Assembly (NCBI RefSeq): GCF_019192735.1
Contig: NZ_JAHTKP010000003.1
Location: 186,001 to 250,000 of the forward strand
Origin: Kitasatospora aureofaciens
Lineage (GTDB): Bacteria; Actinomycetota; Actinomycetes; Streptomycetales; Streptomycetaceae
Reading direction: 5' to 3'
DNA: 64,000 nt
Part shown: positions 40,903-49,087 of the stretch, piece by piece
How positions within the stretch are numbered: the stretch's first letter is position 1
How the letters are laid out: every line of letters begins with the position of its first letter
Notes under the pieces: generated by a model
Told to the model about the DNA's origin: nothing
Database searches by the model: none
What the model saw: only the letters and a program-made list of their open reading frames with translations
Program-made: the position numbers and the translations under genes

Positions 40903-41572
40903 GGCAGCGCCGGACCGTATCGCGCGGGTCGTGCTGGTGGACGACCACCGGATGTTCCGGACGGGCGTCCGGGCCGAGATCGGGCGCACCGAGGCCACCG
41001 GCATCGACGTGGTCGGCGAGGCCGACGACGTGGAGTCGGCGGTCCGCGTCGTCGCCGAGACCAGGCCGGACGTGGTGCTGCTCGACGTCCACCTGCCCGG
41101 CGGCGGTGGTGTCGAGGTGCTGCGGCGCTCGGCGGGGCTGATGGGCGAGCAGGGAGGGGTCAAGTTCCTGGCACTGTCGGTGTCGGACGCGGCCGAGGAC
41201 GTCATCGGCGTCATCCGCGGCGGCGCGCGCGGCTACGTCACCAAGACGATCACCGGGACCGACCTGGTCAACGCGATCTTCCGGATCGCCGACGGCGACG
41301 CGGTGTTCTCGCCCCGGCTGGCCGGCTTCGTGCTGGACGCCTTCGCCGCCACCGACACCCCGCCGGTCGACGAGGACCTGGACCGCCTGACCCAGCGCGA
41401 GCGCGAGGTGCTGCGGCTGATCGCGCGCGGGTACGCGTACAAGGAGATCGCCAAGCAGCTGTTCATCTCGGTGAAGACCGTCGAGAGCCACGTCTCCGCC
41501 GTCCTGCGCAAGCTCCAGCTGAGCAACCGGCACGAGCTCACCCGCTGGGCCACCGCCCGCCGGCTGGTCTGA
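40895..41572 (+). CDS. LuxR/NarL-family response regulator
   Basis: 225 aa. Receiver domain with phospho-acceptor Asp64 in VVLLDVHLPGG, and a C-terminal helix-turn-helix LTQREREVLRLIARGYAYKE, then LFISVKTVESHVSAVLRKLQ. Its start overlaps the kinase gene by 8 nt, so they form one two-component system. Likely targets include the divergent PspC promoter region. Confidence 0.92.
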   Translation: MTEAAPDRIARVVLVDDHRMFRTGVRAEIGRTEATGIDVVGEADDVESAVRVVAETRPDVVLLDVHLPGGGGVEVLRRSAGLMGEQGGVKFLALSVSDAAEDVIGVIRGGARGYVTKTITGTDLVNAIFRIADGDAVFSPRLAGFVLDAFAATDTPPVDEDLDRLTQREREVLRLIARGYAYKEIAKQLFISVKTVESHVSAVLRKLQLSNRHELTRWATARRLV

Positions 41573-41599
41573 GCCCGGCCTCCGCTCGGGGACCGCTGT

Positions 41600-41638
41600 C
41601 AAGCCCGCCCGCCGGTCTCGTACCGGCGGGCGGGCTTG
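41600..41638 (+). terminator. Hairpin terminator between the response regulator gene and pcrA
   Basis: Perfect 16-bp arms, AAGCCCGCCCGCCGGT / ACCGGCGGGCGGGCTT, with a 5-7 nt loop. Its right end touches the damage-promoter motif before pcrA. Confidence 0.85.
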
Positions 41639-41658
41639 TCGGTGCGGGGCCATAGACT
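41636..41658 (+). promoter_or_regulatory. RecA-NDp/PafBC-type DNA-damage promoter of pcrA
   Basis: TTGTCGGTG, 8-nt spacer, TAGACT: a perfect fit to the LexA-independent damage promoter motif TTGTCRGTG-N8-TANNNT known from mycobacteria. The -10 ends 9 nt before the pcrA ATG, so the transcript would be nearly leaderless. Confidence 0.75.
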
Positions 41659-41667
41659 CGGAGTGCC

Positions 41668-44328
41668 ATGAGTAGCCTCTTTGACGACCTCCCGCTCCCC
41701 GGTTTCGAGGCCCCCGCCGCCGGGTCGAAGCAGCCCGCCGCACCCCTCGACGAGGAGCCCCCGCCGTACGAGGACGACGTCCCGTACGACGCCTTCGAGG
41801 AGGCCATCCCGGAGGGGCTGTTCCGGACCGACCATGCGGCCGAGGCCCAGCGGGACGCCTGGTACCGCAACGGCGCCGCCCGTACGGTGATCGACCCGGC
41901 GCAGCTGCTGGAGGGCATGAACGACCCCCAGCGCGAGGCCGTGCTGCACGCCGGCTCGCCGCTGCTGATCGTGGCCGGCGCCGGCTCCGGCAAGACCCGG
42001 GTGCTGACCCACCGGATCGCCCACCTGCTCGGCGCCCGCGGCGTGCAGCCGGGCGAGATCCTGGCGATCACCTTCACCAACAAGGCGGCCGGCGAGATGC
42101 GCGAGCGCGTCGAGCAGCTGGTCGGCCCGCGCGCCCGGGCGATGTGGGTCTCCACCTTCCACAGCGCGTGCGTGCGGATCCTGCGCCGCGAGTCCAAGGT
42201 GCTGGGCTTCACCTCCAGCTTCTCGATCTACGACTCGGCCGACTCGCAGCGGCTGATGTCGCTGGTCTGCCGTGACCTCGACCTGGACCCGAAGCAGTTC
42301 CCGCCGAAGTCCTTCACGGCGAAGGTCAGCAACCTCAAGAACGAGCTGATCGACGAGGAGACCTTCGCCGACCAGGCCGCCAACCCGATGGAGAAGAAGC
42401 TCGCCGAGGCCTACGCCCTCTACCAGCGGCGGCTGCGCGAGGCCAACGCGCTCGACTTCGACGACATCATCATGACGACGGTGAACCTGCTCCAGGCCTT
42501 CCCCGACGTCGCGGAGCACTACCGGCGGCGGTTCCGGCACATCCTGGTCGACGAGTACCAGGACACCAACCACGCCCAGTACACCCTGGTCCGGGAGCTG
42601 ACCGGCGGCTCGGTGGCGGCCGCCCCCAGGCGCACCGTCGACGGCGACCTGGTCAACCCGGCCGCCGGCCGCCTCGCCGAGGTGCCCCCGGCCGAGCTGT
42701 GCGTCGTCGGTGACGCGGACCAGTCGATCTACGCCTTCCGCGGCGCGACCATCCGCAACATCCTCCAGTTCGAGGAGGACTACCCGAACGCCATCACGAT
42801 CCTGCTGGAGCAGAACTACCGCTCCACGCAGACGATCCTGAGCGCGGCCAACGCCGTCATCGAGCGCAACGCCAACCGGCGCGAGAAGAAGCTCTGGACG
42901 GCCGGCGAGCACGGCGAGAAGGTCGTCGGCTACGTCGCGGACGACGAGCACGGCGAGGCCCAGTTCATCGCCGACGAGATCGACCGGCTCACCGACGCGG
43001 GCGACGCCAAGCCCGGCGACGTCGCGATCTTCTACCGCACCAACGCCCAGTCCCGCGTCTTCGAGGAGGTGTTCATCCGGGTCGGCCTGCCCTACAAGGT
43101 GGTCGGCGGGGTGCGCTTCTACGAGCGCAAGGAGGTCCGGGACGTCCTGGCGTACCTGCGGGTGCTCTCCAACCCGGAGGACACCGTGCCGCTGCGCCGG
43201 ATCCTCAACGTGCCCAAGCGCGGCATCGGGGAGCGGGCCGAGGCGATGGTCGACGCGCTGGCCGCGCGGGAGCGGATCTCCTTCGCCCAGGCGCTGCTGC
43301 GGGTCGACGAGGCGTACGGGATGGCCGCGCGCTCGGCCAACGCCGTCAAGAAGTTCAACACGCTGATGGCCGGGCTGCGGCAGGTCGTCGAGTCGGGCGC
43401 GGGCCCGGCGGCGGTGCTGGAGGCCGTCCTGGAGGAGACCGGCTACCTGGCCGAACTCCAGGCCTCCACCGACCCGCAGGACGAGACCCGGGTGGAGAAC
43501 CTGCAGGAGCTCGCCTCGGTGGCCCTGGAGTACGAGCAGGACCCGGGCGAGCGGCCCGACGCCGGCGAGGAGGGCACGCCCCCGGTCGGCTCGCTGGCCG
43601 ACTTCCTGGAGCGGGTCGCGCTGGTCGCCGACTCGGACCAGCTCCCGGATGCGAAGCAGTACGGGACCGAAGGAGGAAGCCCCGACGAGGATGCGGAGGG
43701 CCAGGGCGTCATCACGATGATGACCCTGCACACCGCCAAGGGCCTGGAGTTCCCGGTGGTCTTCCTCACCGGCATGGAGGACGGGATCTTCCCGCACATG
43801 CGGGCGCTCAACCAGGTCAAGGAGCTGGAGGAGGAGCGCCGGCTCGCCTACGTCGGGCTGACCCGGGCGCGCGAGCGGCTCTACCTGACCCGCTCGGTGC
43901 TGCGCAGCGCGTGGGGGCAGCCCGCGTACAACCCGGCCTCGCGGTTCCTGGAGGAGATCCCGGAGAACCTGGTGGAGTGGAAGCGGAGGGGGGCGGCGCA
44001 GGCGCCGGCCGCGCGCGGCTTCTCCTCCGGGTCGTCCTGGGGCAAGTCCTCGTCCGGGGGCGGGAGTTCGCGTTCCGCCGGGTCTTCGGCGGCCGCGTCG
44101 TCCAAGCCGAAGGCGGGTTGGGGGCAGTCGGCGCGGCGCTCCGGCAAGGTCGTGGAGCGCGAGGTCGTCTCGCTCGCGGTCGGCGACCGGGTCACCCACG
44201 ACACCTTCGGGCTGGGCACGGTGGTGAACGTCACCGGCGTCGGCGACCGGGCGCAGGCCACCGTGGACTTCGGCTCGGAGGGCCGCAAGCAGCTGCTGCT
44301 GCGGTACGCGCCGGTGGAGAAGCTCTGA
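41668..44328 (+). CDS. pcrA: ATP-dependent DNA helicase PcrA/UvrD
   Basis: 886 aa superfamily 1A 3'-5' helicase for repair and replication restart. Walker A GAGSGKTRVL, ITFTNKAAGEM (motif Ia), VDEYQDTNHAQ (motif II), GDADQSIYAFRGA (motif III), QNYRST, TLHTAKGLEFPVV (motif V) and YVGLTRARERLYL (motif VI). The Ser/Gly-rich linker and C-terminal Tudor-like domain (VGDRVTHDTFGLGTVV) that bind RNA polymerase are also present. A damage-type promoter lies just upstream. Confidence 0.96.
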   Translation: MSSLFDDLPLPGFEAPAAGSKQPAAPLDEEPPPYEDDVPYDAFEEAIPEGLFRTDHAAEAQRDAWYRNGAARTVIDPAQLLEGMNDPQREAVLHAGSPLLIVAGAGSGKTRVLTHRIAHLLGARGVQPGEILAITFTNKAAGEMRERVEQLVGPRARAMWVSTFHSACVRILRRESKVLGFTSSFSIYDSADSQRLMSLVCRDLDLDPKQFPPKSFTAKVSNLKNELIDEETFADQAANPMEKKLAEAYALYQRRLREANALDFDDIIMTTVNLLQAFPDVAEHYRRRFRHILVDEYQDTNHAQYTLVRELTGGSVAAAPRRTVDGDLVNPAAGRLAEVPPAELCVVGDADQSIYAFRGATIRNILQFEEDYPNAITILLEQNYRSTQTILSAANAVIERNANRREKKLWTAGEHGEKVVGYVADDEHGEAQFIADEIDRLTDAGDAKPGDVAIFYRTNAQSRVFEEVFIRVGLPYKVVGGVRFYERKEVRDVLAYLRVLSNPEDTVPLRRILNVPKRGIGERAEAMVDALAARERISFAQALLRVDEAYGMAARSANAVKKFNTLMAGLRQVVESGAGPAAVLEAVLEETGYLAELQASTDPQDETRVENLQELASVALEYEQDPGERPDAGEEGTPPVGSLADFLERVALVADSDQLPDAKQYGTEGGSPDEDAEGQGVITMMTLHTAKGLEFPVVFLTGMEDGIFPHMRALNQVKELEEERRLAYVGLTRARERLYLTRSVLRSAWGQPAYNPASRFLEEIPENLVEWKRRGAAQAPAARGFSSGSSWGKSSSGGGSSRSAGSSAAASSKPKAGWGQSARRSGKVVEREVVSLAVGDRVTHDTFGLGTVVNVTGVGDRAQATVDFGSEGRKQLLLRYAPVEKL

Positions 44329-44338
44329 GGCCCGGGCT

Positions 44339-45115
44339 CTAGCGGGGGTCAAGCCCGTTCGAAAGGAACCACGGCAGCGGGTCGACCGGCCCGCTGCCGG
44401 GCGGCCGGATCTCGAAGTGCAGGTGCGGTCCTGTGCTGTTGCCGCTGCTGCCGACGAAGGCGATGACGTCGCCCTGCTTCACCGGGCCCTTGCGGATTTT
44501 GTAACCGCGCAGGTGGCAGTACCAGGCCTCGGTGCCGTCGGGCATCTTGAGTATCGACATGTAGCCGTAGAACGGGTTCCACTGCGTCCGGATCGTGCCG
44601 TCGGTGACGGCCATGACCTCGGAGCCGCCGTCCACCGGGAAGTCGATGCCGGTGTGGCGGTTGGCCCAGTGGGTGCCGGCCGCGCCGAACAGCTCGCCGA
44701 GGCCGTGCTGGGCGACCGGCATGACCACCTTCGGCTGCGGGGCCGCCTGCGGCGTCGGCTGGGCGGTCGGGGTGTCCGTGGGCTGGGCGCCGGCCAGCGG
44801 TTGCCGGGCGTCGCTGCGCGAGGCCTGCGCCGGGTCGCCGGCCGCGACGGCCTGCTGGGCGGCGGCCTTGGCGGCGGTGTTGTCCGGGGCGTCGGCCGCG
44901 GACGCCTGCGCGGGCACCCGTCCGGCCTCGTCCTGTATCACCGTGACCGCCGCGGCGCCGGCGACCCCGAGTGCGGCCACCGACGGGATGGCGACCCGGA
45001 ACAGCGCGGCCCGGGTGGCCGCCTTGGCGGCACCGCGACGCTGGACGCGGGACTGCTCGCGGGCGGCCAGGCGCAGCTCCGCACGGGTCGGACGGGCGGC
45101 TGCGTCGGGAGCCAT
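44339..45115 (-). CDS. M23-family peptidase (LytM domain), membrane-anchored
   Basis: 258 aa. Cytoplasmic basic N-terminus, one membrane segment (about residues 40-60), a low-complexity Ala/Gln/Pro/Thr linker, then a LytM endopeptidase domain with metal-binding HTGIDFP and GPHLHFEI. It probably cleaves peptidoglycan cross-bridges or serves as an activator. ATG 45115 has AGGAGG upstream. It is convergent with pcrA, only 10 nt apart. Confidence 0.9.
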   Translation of the reverse strand: MAPDAAARPTRAELRLAAREQSRVQRRGAAKAATRAALFRVAIPSVAALGVAGAAAVTVIQDEAGRVPAQASAADAPDNTAAKAAAQQAVAAGDPAQASRSDARQPLAGAQPTDTPTAQPTPQAAPQPKVVMPVAQHGLGELFGAAGTHWANRHTGIDFPVDGGSEVMAVTDGTIRTQWNPFYGYMSILKMPDGTEAWYCHLRGYKIRKGPVKQGDVIAFVGSSGNSTGPHLHFEIRPPGSGPVDPLPWFLSNGLDPR

Positions 45116-45305
45116 CGGGGGCTGCCTCCTCGGTGGGCCTCGGTCACGTCGTCGGGCGAGGGAAAACAGCCGTGACTGTAGCCCCACGTCCGGCCCCTCG
45201 GAAAAACCTCCGGTTGTCAAGAGGGCGGCCGGGGGGCTGTGCGGCGGGCCCGCGAGCGGGTATACCCACTGGTAGCAAGGGGTGGAGCTGTGATTTTGCC
45301 CTCCT

Positions 45306-45372
45306 CTTGAGGGGTGGGACGGTCAACCGGGCCGGGTGGCGCTAACCTCCCCTCAGGTTGGTTATTGACCGT
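45306..45372 (+). ncRNA. Candidate pseudoknot leader upstream of icmB
   Basis: Two interleaved inverted repeats: CTTGAGGGG (45306-45314) with CCCCTCAGG (45349-45357), and ACGGTCAA (45319-45326) with TTGACCGT (45365-45372). The order A-B-A'-B' is that of an H-type pseudoknot. It lies about 60-130 nt before icmB. It does not match the cobalamin riboswitch consensus as I know it. It may instead be two overlapping operators. Confidence 0.3.
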
Positions 45373-45434
45373 TAACGCGCCCGGGGCCCACGAGGTCGGG
45401 TGGGTTGGTGGACGACGAGGTCCAGGAGGCAGTG

Positions 45435-45842
45435 ATGGGTGTGTCAGGGCCGATCCGTGTGGTGGTCGCCAAGCCGGGGCTCGACGGTCACGACCGTGGC
45501 GCCAAGGTCATCGCGCGCGCCCTGCGCGACGCCGGCATGGAGGTCATCTACACCGGGCTGCACCAGACGCCCGAGCAGGTCGTGGACACCGCGATCCAGG
45601 AGGACGCGGACGGGATCGGGCTGTCGATCCTCTCCGGCGCCCACATGACCCTGTGCGCGCGGGTGCTGGAGCTGCTCAAGGAGCGCGACGCGGCGGACAT
45701 CAAGGTCTTCTGCGGCGGGATCATCCCGGACGAGGACATCGCCGAGCTCAAGGCGATGGGCGTCGCGGACATCTTCACCCCGGGCACGCCGACCCGGGAC
45801 GTCGTCGCCTGGGTGGAGGCCAACCTGCGGGCGGCGGGCTGA
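45435..45842 (+). CDS. icmB: Isobutyryl-CoA mutase small subunit (B12-binding domain)
   Basis: 135 aa cobalamin-binding subunit: [11 protein letters not shown] (lower-ligand His), GLSILSGAH, and [10 protein letters not shown]. The sequence is that of streptomycete IcmB as I know it. It pairs with a large subunit encoded elsewhere to interconvert isobutyryl-CoA and n-butyryl-CoA, feeding polyketide precursors; icmA is not in this window. ATG 45435 has AGGAGG upstream. Confidence 0.93.
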   Translation: MGVSGPIRVVVAKPGLDGHDRGAKVIARALRDAGMEVIYTGLHQTPEQVVDTAIQEDADGIGLSILSGAHMTLCARVLELLKERDAADIKVFCGGIIPDEDIAELKAMGVADIFTPGTPTRDVVAWVEANLRAAG

Positions 45843-45870
45843 ACTTCGGGCAGCCGTCTGAACTTCGGCC

Positions 45871-45903
45871 GAGCGGGCCGGTCCGTCGGGGGCCGGCCCG
45901 CTC
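45871..45903. terminator. Hairpin terminator between icmB and the convergent DUF5691 gene
   Basis: Perfect 11-bp arms GAGCGGGCCGG / CCGGCCCGCTC. Confidence 0.75.
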
Positions 45904-45940
45904 AGGCTTTTCAGACGCCGGGTCTTTCGGGCACTGAGTT

Positions 45941-47527
45941 TCAGGCGCCGAGTTCGGCGAGCATCGCCTCCCGGAAGCGCAGCGTCCCGGCGAGGCGGGC
46001 GAAGGTCTCGGACCACGCGGACTCGGGCGCGGCCTCGGCGGCCAGCGCCTCGACGGCGGCGGCCGTCTCCGGGGCCAGCGCGCGTTCCGTCATGCCGAGC
46101 ACCCCGCTGTGGCTCCACGGGTACGCGCCGGAGGCGGCGGCCCGGGCCAGCGCGGTGACCACCGCCGTGGACAGCGGCGGCGTCCACGGCGTGACGCAGG
46201 CACCGAGCAGCTGGAACGCCTCGCCCAGGCCGTGCACCTCGATGAACGCGGCCGTCCAGACGGCCCGTTCGGCGGGCGGCAGGACGGCGAGCAGCTTGCT
46301 CGGGGCACCGGTGGCGCGGGGCGCCCGGGACCGGCCGGCGCCGCGGGCGGGCGGGACGGGCGCCGGGCCGAGCAGCGCGCGGGCCCAGTCGGCGTCGTGC
46401 TGGCGGACGGCGGCGCGGGCCCAGGCCTCCCGGAGGTCGTCGGCCCAGCTGCTGCTGGTCTCGTCGATGCTGTCGCCGACCCGCAGGGTGAGCAGCTGCT
46501 CCGGTGTCAGCCCGGTGGTCTCCGGCCAGACGGCGAGCGGCGCGGCGGCGATCACCTCGCCGAACCACCAGGCCCGTTCGCCGCGCCCGGTGGGGGACTT
46601 GAGGGGTATGCCGTCGCGCTGCATGCCGGCGTCGCACTCGGCGGGCGGGGTGACCAGCAGGTGCGTCCCCGGCTCGGCGAGGCGGACGGCGGCGGTGGCC
46701 CGGACGGCCATCCGGTGGGCGAGGTCCGAGCCGGGGAGGGTGGACAGCAGCTCGGCGGCGGTGGCCCGGACGTTCTTGCTGCGGTCGCCGAGGGCGGCCT
46801 CCAGGAACGGTTCGTCGGCGGGGGAGAGACCGTCCTGGAGGGCGTCCAGGAAGAGCAGCCGGTCCTCGGCGCGCTCGGTCGGCCAGGTGCTCCGCAGGAG
46901 GGCGAGGCCGGCGGCCGGGTCGCGCCGGCGCAGCAGGGTGAGGTGGGTGACGCGCTCGGCGAACAGGCCCTCGTGCCACAGGTGATCGTCGGTGGGCTGC
47001 TCGGGAGCGTCGGGCGCGGTGGTGCGCAGGACGTAGCGCCAGTCCGGGTTCTGCCCGGCCAGCCAGCGGCCGAGCGGGCCGGCCAGGGCGACCCCGTCCG
47101 TCCGCAGTTCGCTGCGGGCGCGGGCGGCGTCGAGCAGGGCGGGCACCAGGGCGGCGGGCGGGCGGAAGCCGCGGGCGCGGGCGGTGGCGAGCCACTGCGG
47201 CAGCAGCTCGGTGAGGTTGGCGAGGGTGCCGCCGCCGTTCGACCGCCCGGCGAGGAGGACGGCCAGCCGGCGGGCCGCCGCCGGGGGCAGCTCGGGGCGC
47301 GGGTCCTCGGGAGCGGGCGGGCCGGGCGGCCCGGCGGCGGGGACGGGCAGGGCGCCCGCGCGGCGGCGGACGGTGGCGAGGGCGGCGAGCTCCAGCAGGG
47401 CGGTGGCCGGGTCGTCCTGGTCCACGGACTCGGCGAGGGGCAGGGCGGTGGCCGGGAGCGGGCGGCGGTCGGTGCCGAGCAGGGCGGTGGTCCGCAGGCT
47501 CTCCCACGGGTCCTGGGTGATCGTCAT
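45941..47527 (-). CDS. DUF5691-type protein of the MoxR/vWA cluster
   Basis: 528 aa. It starts WESLRTTALLGTDRRPLP, typical of the DUF5691 family; the rest is helical, leucine-rich and repeat-like. An apparent HEAT-like pattern (for example DGLSPADEPFLEAALGDRSK) suggests a scaffold or binding function. There is no signal peptide. It is the second gene of the minus-strand arm, 21 nt after the SWIM gene, so the two are one transcript. Molecular function is unknown. Confidence 0.8.
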   Translation of the reverse strand: MTITQDPWESLRTTALLGTDRRPLPATALPLAESVDQDDPATALLELAALATVRRRAGALPVPAAGPPGPPAPEDPRPELPPAAARRLAVLLAGRSNGGGTLANLTELLPQWLATARARGFRPPAALVPALLDAARARSELRTDGVALAGPLGRWLAGQNPDWRYVLRTTAPDAPEQPTDDHLWHEGLFAERVTHLTLLRRRDPAAGLALLRSTWPTERAEDRLLFLDALQDGLSPADEPFLEAALGDRSKNVRATAAELLSTLPGSDLAHRMAVRATAAVRLAEPGTHLLVTPPAECDAGMQRDGIPLKSPTGRGERAWWFGEVIAAAPLAVWPETTGLTPEQLLTLRVGDSIDETSSSWADDLREAWARAAVRQHDADWARALLGPAPVPPARGAGRSRAPRATGAPSKLLAVLPPAERAVWTAAFIEVHGLGEAFQLLGACVTPWTPPLSTAVVTALARAAASGAYPWSHSGVLGMTERALAPETAAAVEALAAEAAPESAWSETFARLAGTLRFREAMLAELGA

Positions 47528-47548
47528 TCTCGGTGCTCCTGTGGTGGG

Positions 47549-48865
47549 TTAGGCAGTGGTCAGACCGATCGGGCGGTGATCGCCGGCCCACGCCGTGACC
47601 GGGGCGAAGCCCTGGTGGCCGTACTCGCCGAAGACCGTCAGCGGGCGGCCGGTGGAGACCGCGGCCAGCCGCCAGAGGGCCGGCTCCGGGACGGCCGAGG
47701 GGCGGACGGGGACGGTGTGGTGGCCGTCCGTCAGCTGCCAGCCCTCGGGGGTGCGGACCGGGACGACCCCGGCGAGGACGGTGGGCCAGGCGTCCAGCCA
47801 CGGGTCGTCGGCGACGGCGGTGCCGTAGCCGGCCACCGCCTCGGCGACGGTGAGTCCGGTGGGCGGGGCGGCCGGGCCGGGCTCGGGGGCCCCGTAGCGG
47901 GTGCCGAGGGCGGCCCGCAGCGGGCGGGCGGCGGGGTGGAAGGCGAGCTCGGCCTCCAGCAGGTGGCCGGTGGGGACGGCGAGGTCGGGGGCCTGGTCGG
48001 GGCGGCCGAAGGCGAGCAGCAGGGCCGGGCGGCCGGTCTTGGCGCCGCGCAGCCAGACCCGGCGGGTGGTGAGCCGGTCGTCCCCTCCATCACCCATGGG
48101 TGCCGTCCGGCTGCCGAGGACCTGCCAGCGGTCCCGGACCGTCGGCCCGGCGAGGATCTCGGCCGCGTCGGTGGTGTAGCCGACCCGGGTGCGCACGGTC
48201 GCGGCGAGCCCGGCCGGCAGCTCGTCGATCCGGGTGGCGGCGGTGGCCAGCAGGTGGAGCATCGCGTACTCCTCCAGGAGCCGCTCCTGCGGCAGGCCGT
48301 CGAGCTCGCGGACCCGGGCGGCGAGGCCCGGCGCCTGGGCGTCGACCATGCGGGCGGCCACCTCCTCCCACGGCCCGGCGGTGGAGCGGTCGGCCAGGCC
48401 GTGCCGGATCCGGTCGGCGAGGCGCAGCCGCAGCTCGGCCGCGCCGGCGGCGACCCGGGCGCCGCGCTTCTCAGCCCGGCGGCGGGCGGCGGCCGGATCG
48501 GCCGTGGCCTGGGCGGAGGGGATCGCGGCGCGCTCCCGGCGGGCCGCGAGCCAGTCGGCCGCCCAGTCGGCGGGCTCGGCGGCGGCGACGGCCTCCGGGG
48601 TGCCGCTCCACAGCAGGAGGAGCCCGAGCGCGTGCTTGCACGGGAACTTCCGGCTCGGGCAACTGCACCGGTAGGCGGGCGTGGCGAGTTCGATCACGGT
48701 GCGGTACGGCGTACTGCCGCTGCCCCGGCACTCGCCCCAGAGCGCGGTGCCGTCGGTGCCCGCGGCCGACCAGGGGGCGGGCGTGGAGAGCTTGCCGGCC
48801 GCCTTCTGCGACGCGGCGTCAGGTGCCAGGGACAGGACGTGTTCGGTGCTCCAGCGTTCCTCCAT
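47549..48865 (-). CDS. SWIM zinc-finger protein of the MoxR/vWA cluster
   Basis: 438 aa. The SWIM motif CSCPSRKFPCKH (Cys67, Cys69, Cys76, His78) binds zinc and may contact DNA or protein. The rest is a helical domain without a recognised enzyme motif. ATG 48865 was chosen over GTG 48895 because a damage-type promoter (TGTCAGTG-N8-TACCGT) ends 7 nt before it, so a leaderless transcript would begin at this ATG; GTG 48895 would lie inside the promoter. Confidence 0.85.
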   Translation of the reverse strand: MEERWSTEHVLSLAPDAASQKAAGKLSTPAPWSAAGTDGTALWGECRGSGSTPYRTVIELATPAYRCSCPSRKFPCKHALGLLLLWSGTPEAVAAAEPADWAADWLAARRERAAIPSAQATADPAAARRRAEKRGARVAAGAAELRLRLADRIRHGLADRSTAGPWEEVAARMVDAQAPGLAARVRELDGLPQERLLEEYAMLHLLATAATRIDELPAGLAATVRTRVGYTTDAAEILAGPTVRDRWQVLGSRTAPMGDGGDDRLTTRRVWLRGAKTGRPALLLAFGRPDQAPDLAVPTGHLLEAELAFHPAARPLRAALGTRYGAPEPGPAAPPTGLTVAEAVAGYGTAVADDPWLDAWPTVLAGVVPVRTPEGWQLTDGHHTVPVRPSAVPEPALWRLAAVSTGRPLTVFGEYGHQGFAPVTAWAGDHRPIGLTTA

Positions 48866-48872
48866 GGCACCG

Positions 48873-48895
48873 ACGGTAGGCGGCGGCACTGACAC
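48873..48895 (-). promoter_or_regulatory. RecA-NDp/PafBC-type damage promoter of the SWIM-DUF5691 arm
   Basis: On the minus strand GTGTCAGTG, 8-nt spacer, TACCGT. It fits TTGTCRGTG-N8-TANNNT at all but one position of the first block. The -10 ends 7 nt before ATG 48865. Confidence 0.7.
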
Positions 48896-48928
48896 TCCCT
48901 CACCGTCCGTCCCGCCGTCCGCCCGGGA

Positions 48929-48951
48929 ATGTCAGTGGCCCGGTGCAGGGT
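48929..48951 (+). promoter_or_regulatory. RecA-NDp/PafBC-type damage promoter of the MoxR arm
   Basis: ATGTCAGTG, 8-nt spacer, CAGGGT. It fits the motif except for the first base of each block. It is back-to-back with the minus-strand copy: TGTCAGTG is repeated in inverted orientation 35 nt apart. A leader of about 130 nt to ATG 49088 results. Confidence 0.6.
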
Positions 48952-49087
48952 GGTTCCCGCAGGCCGGAATTGCCCTCCCGTCGTCCGCCACCACCCTTGT
49001 CCGAGGCGCTGCGCGCCGCCCCTCCTGTTCGCTCCCCCGATCACCCCGCCGCCCGTGTTCCCGGCGGCCGACCCGAAGGAGCCCCCC

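Noticed and set aside
37633..41214. 1193-codon minus-strand frame
   Set aside because: Only its last 69 codons (from GTG 37842) make sense as a membrane protein; the rest is a shadow of the PspC and kinase genes.
45116..45434. Cobalamin or c-di-AMP riboswitch in the M23 peptidase/icmB divergent region
   Set aside because: Both would suit the neighbours, but I found neither a convincing B12-box consensus nor the ydaO-type core; only the interleaved repeats are reported.
45444..47801. 785-codon minus-strand frame over icmB and the DUF5691 gene
   Set aside because: Antisense to icmB and in the wrong frame for the DUF5691 protein.
48866..48895. GTG 48895 as the SWIM gene start
   Set aside because: It lies inside the promoter motif whose -10 ends 7 nt before ATG 48865, and the extra 10 residues (Pro-rich) are not domain-like.
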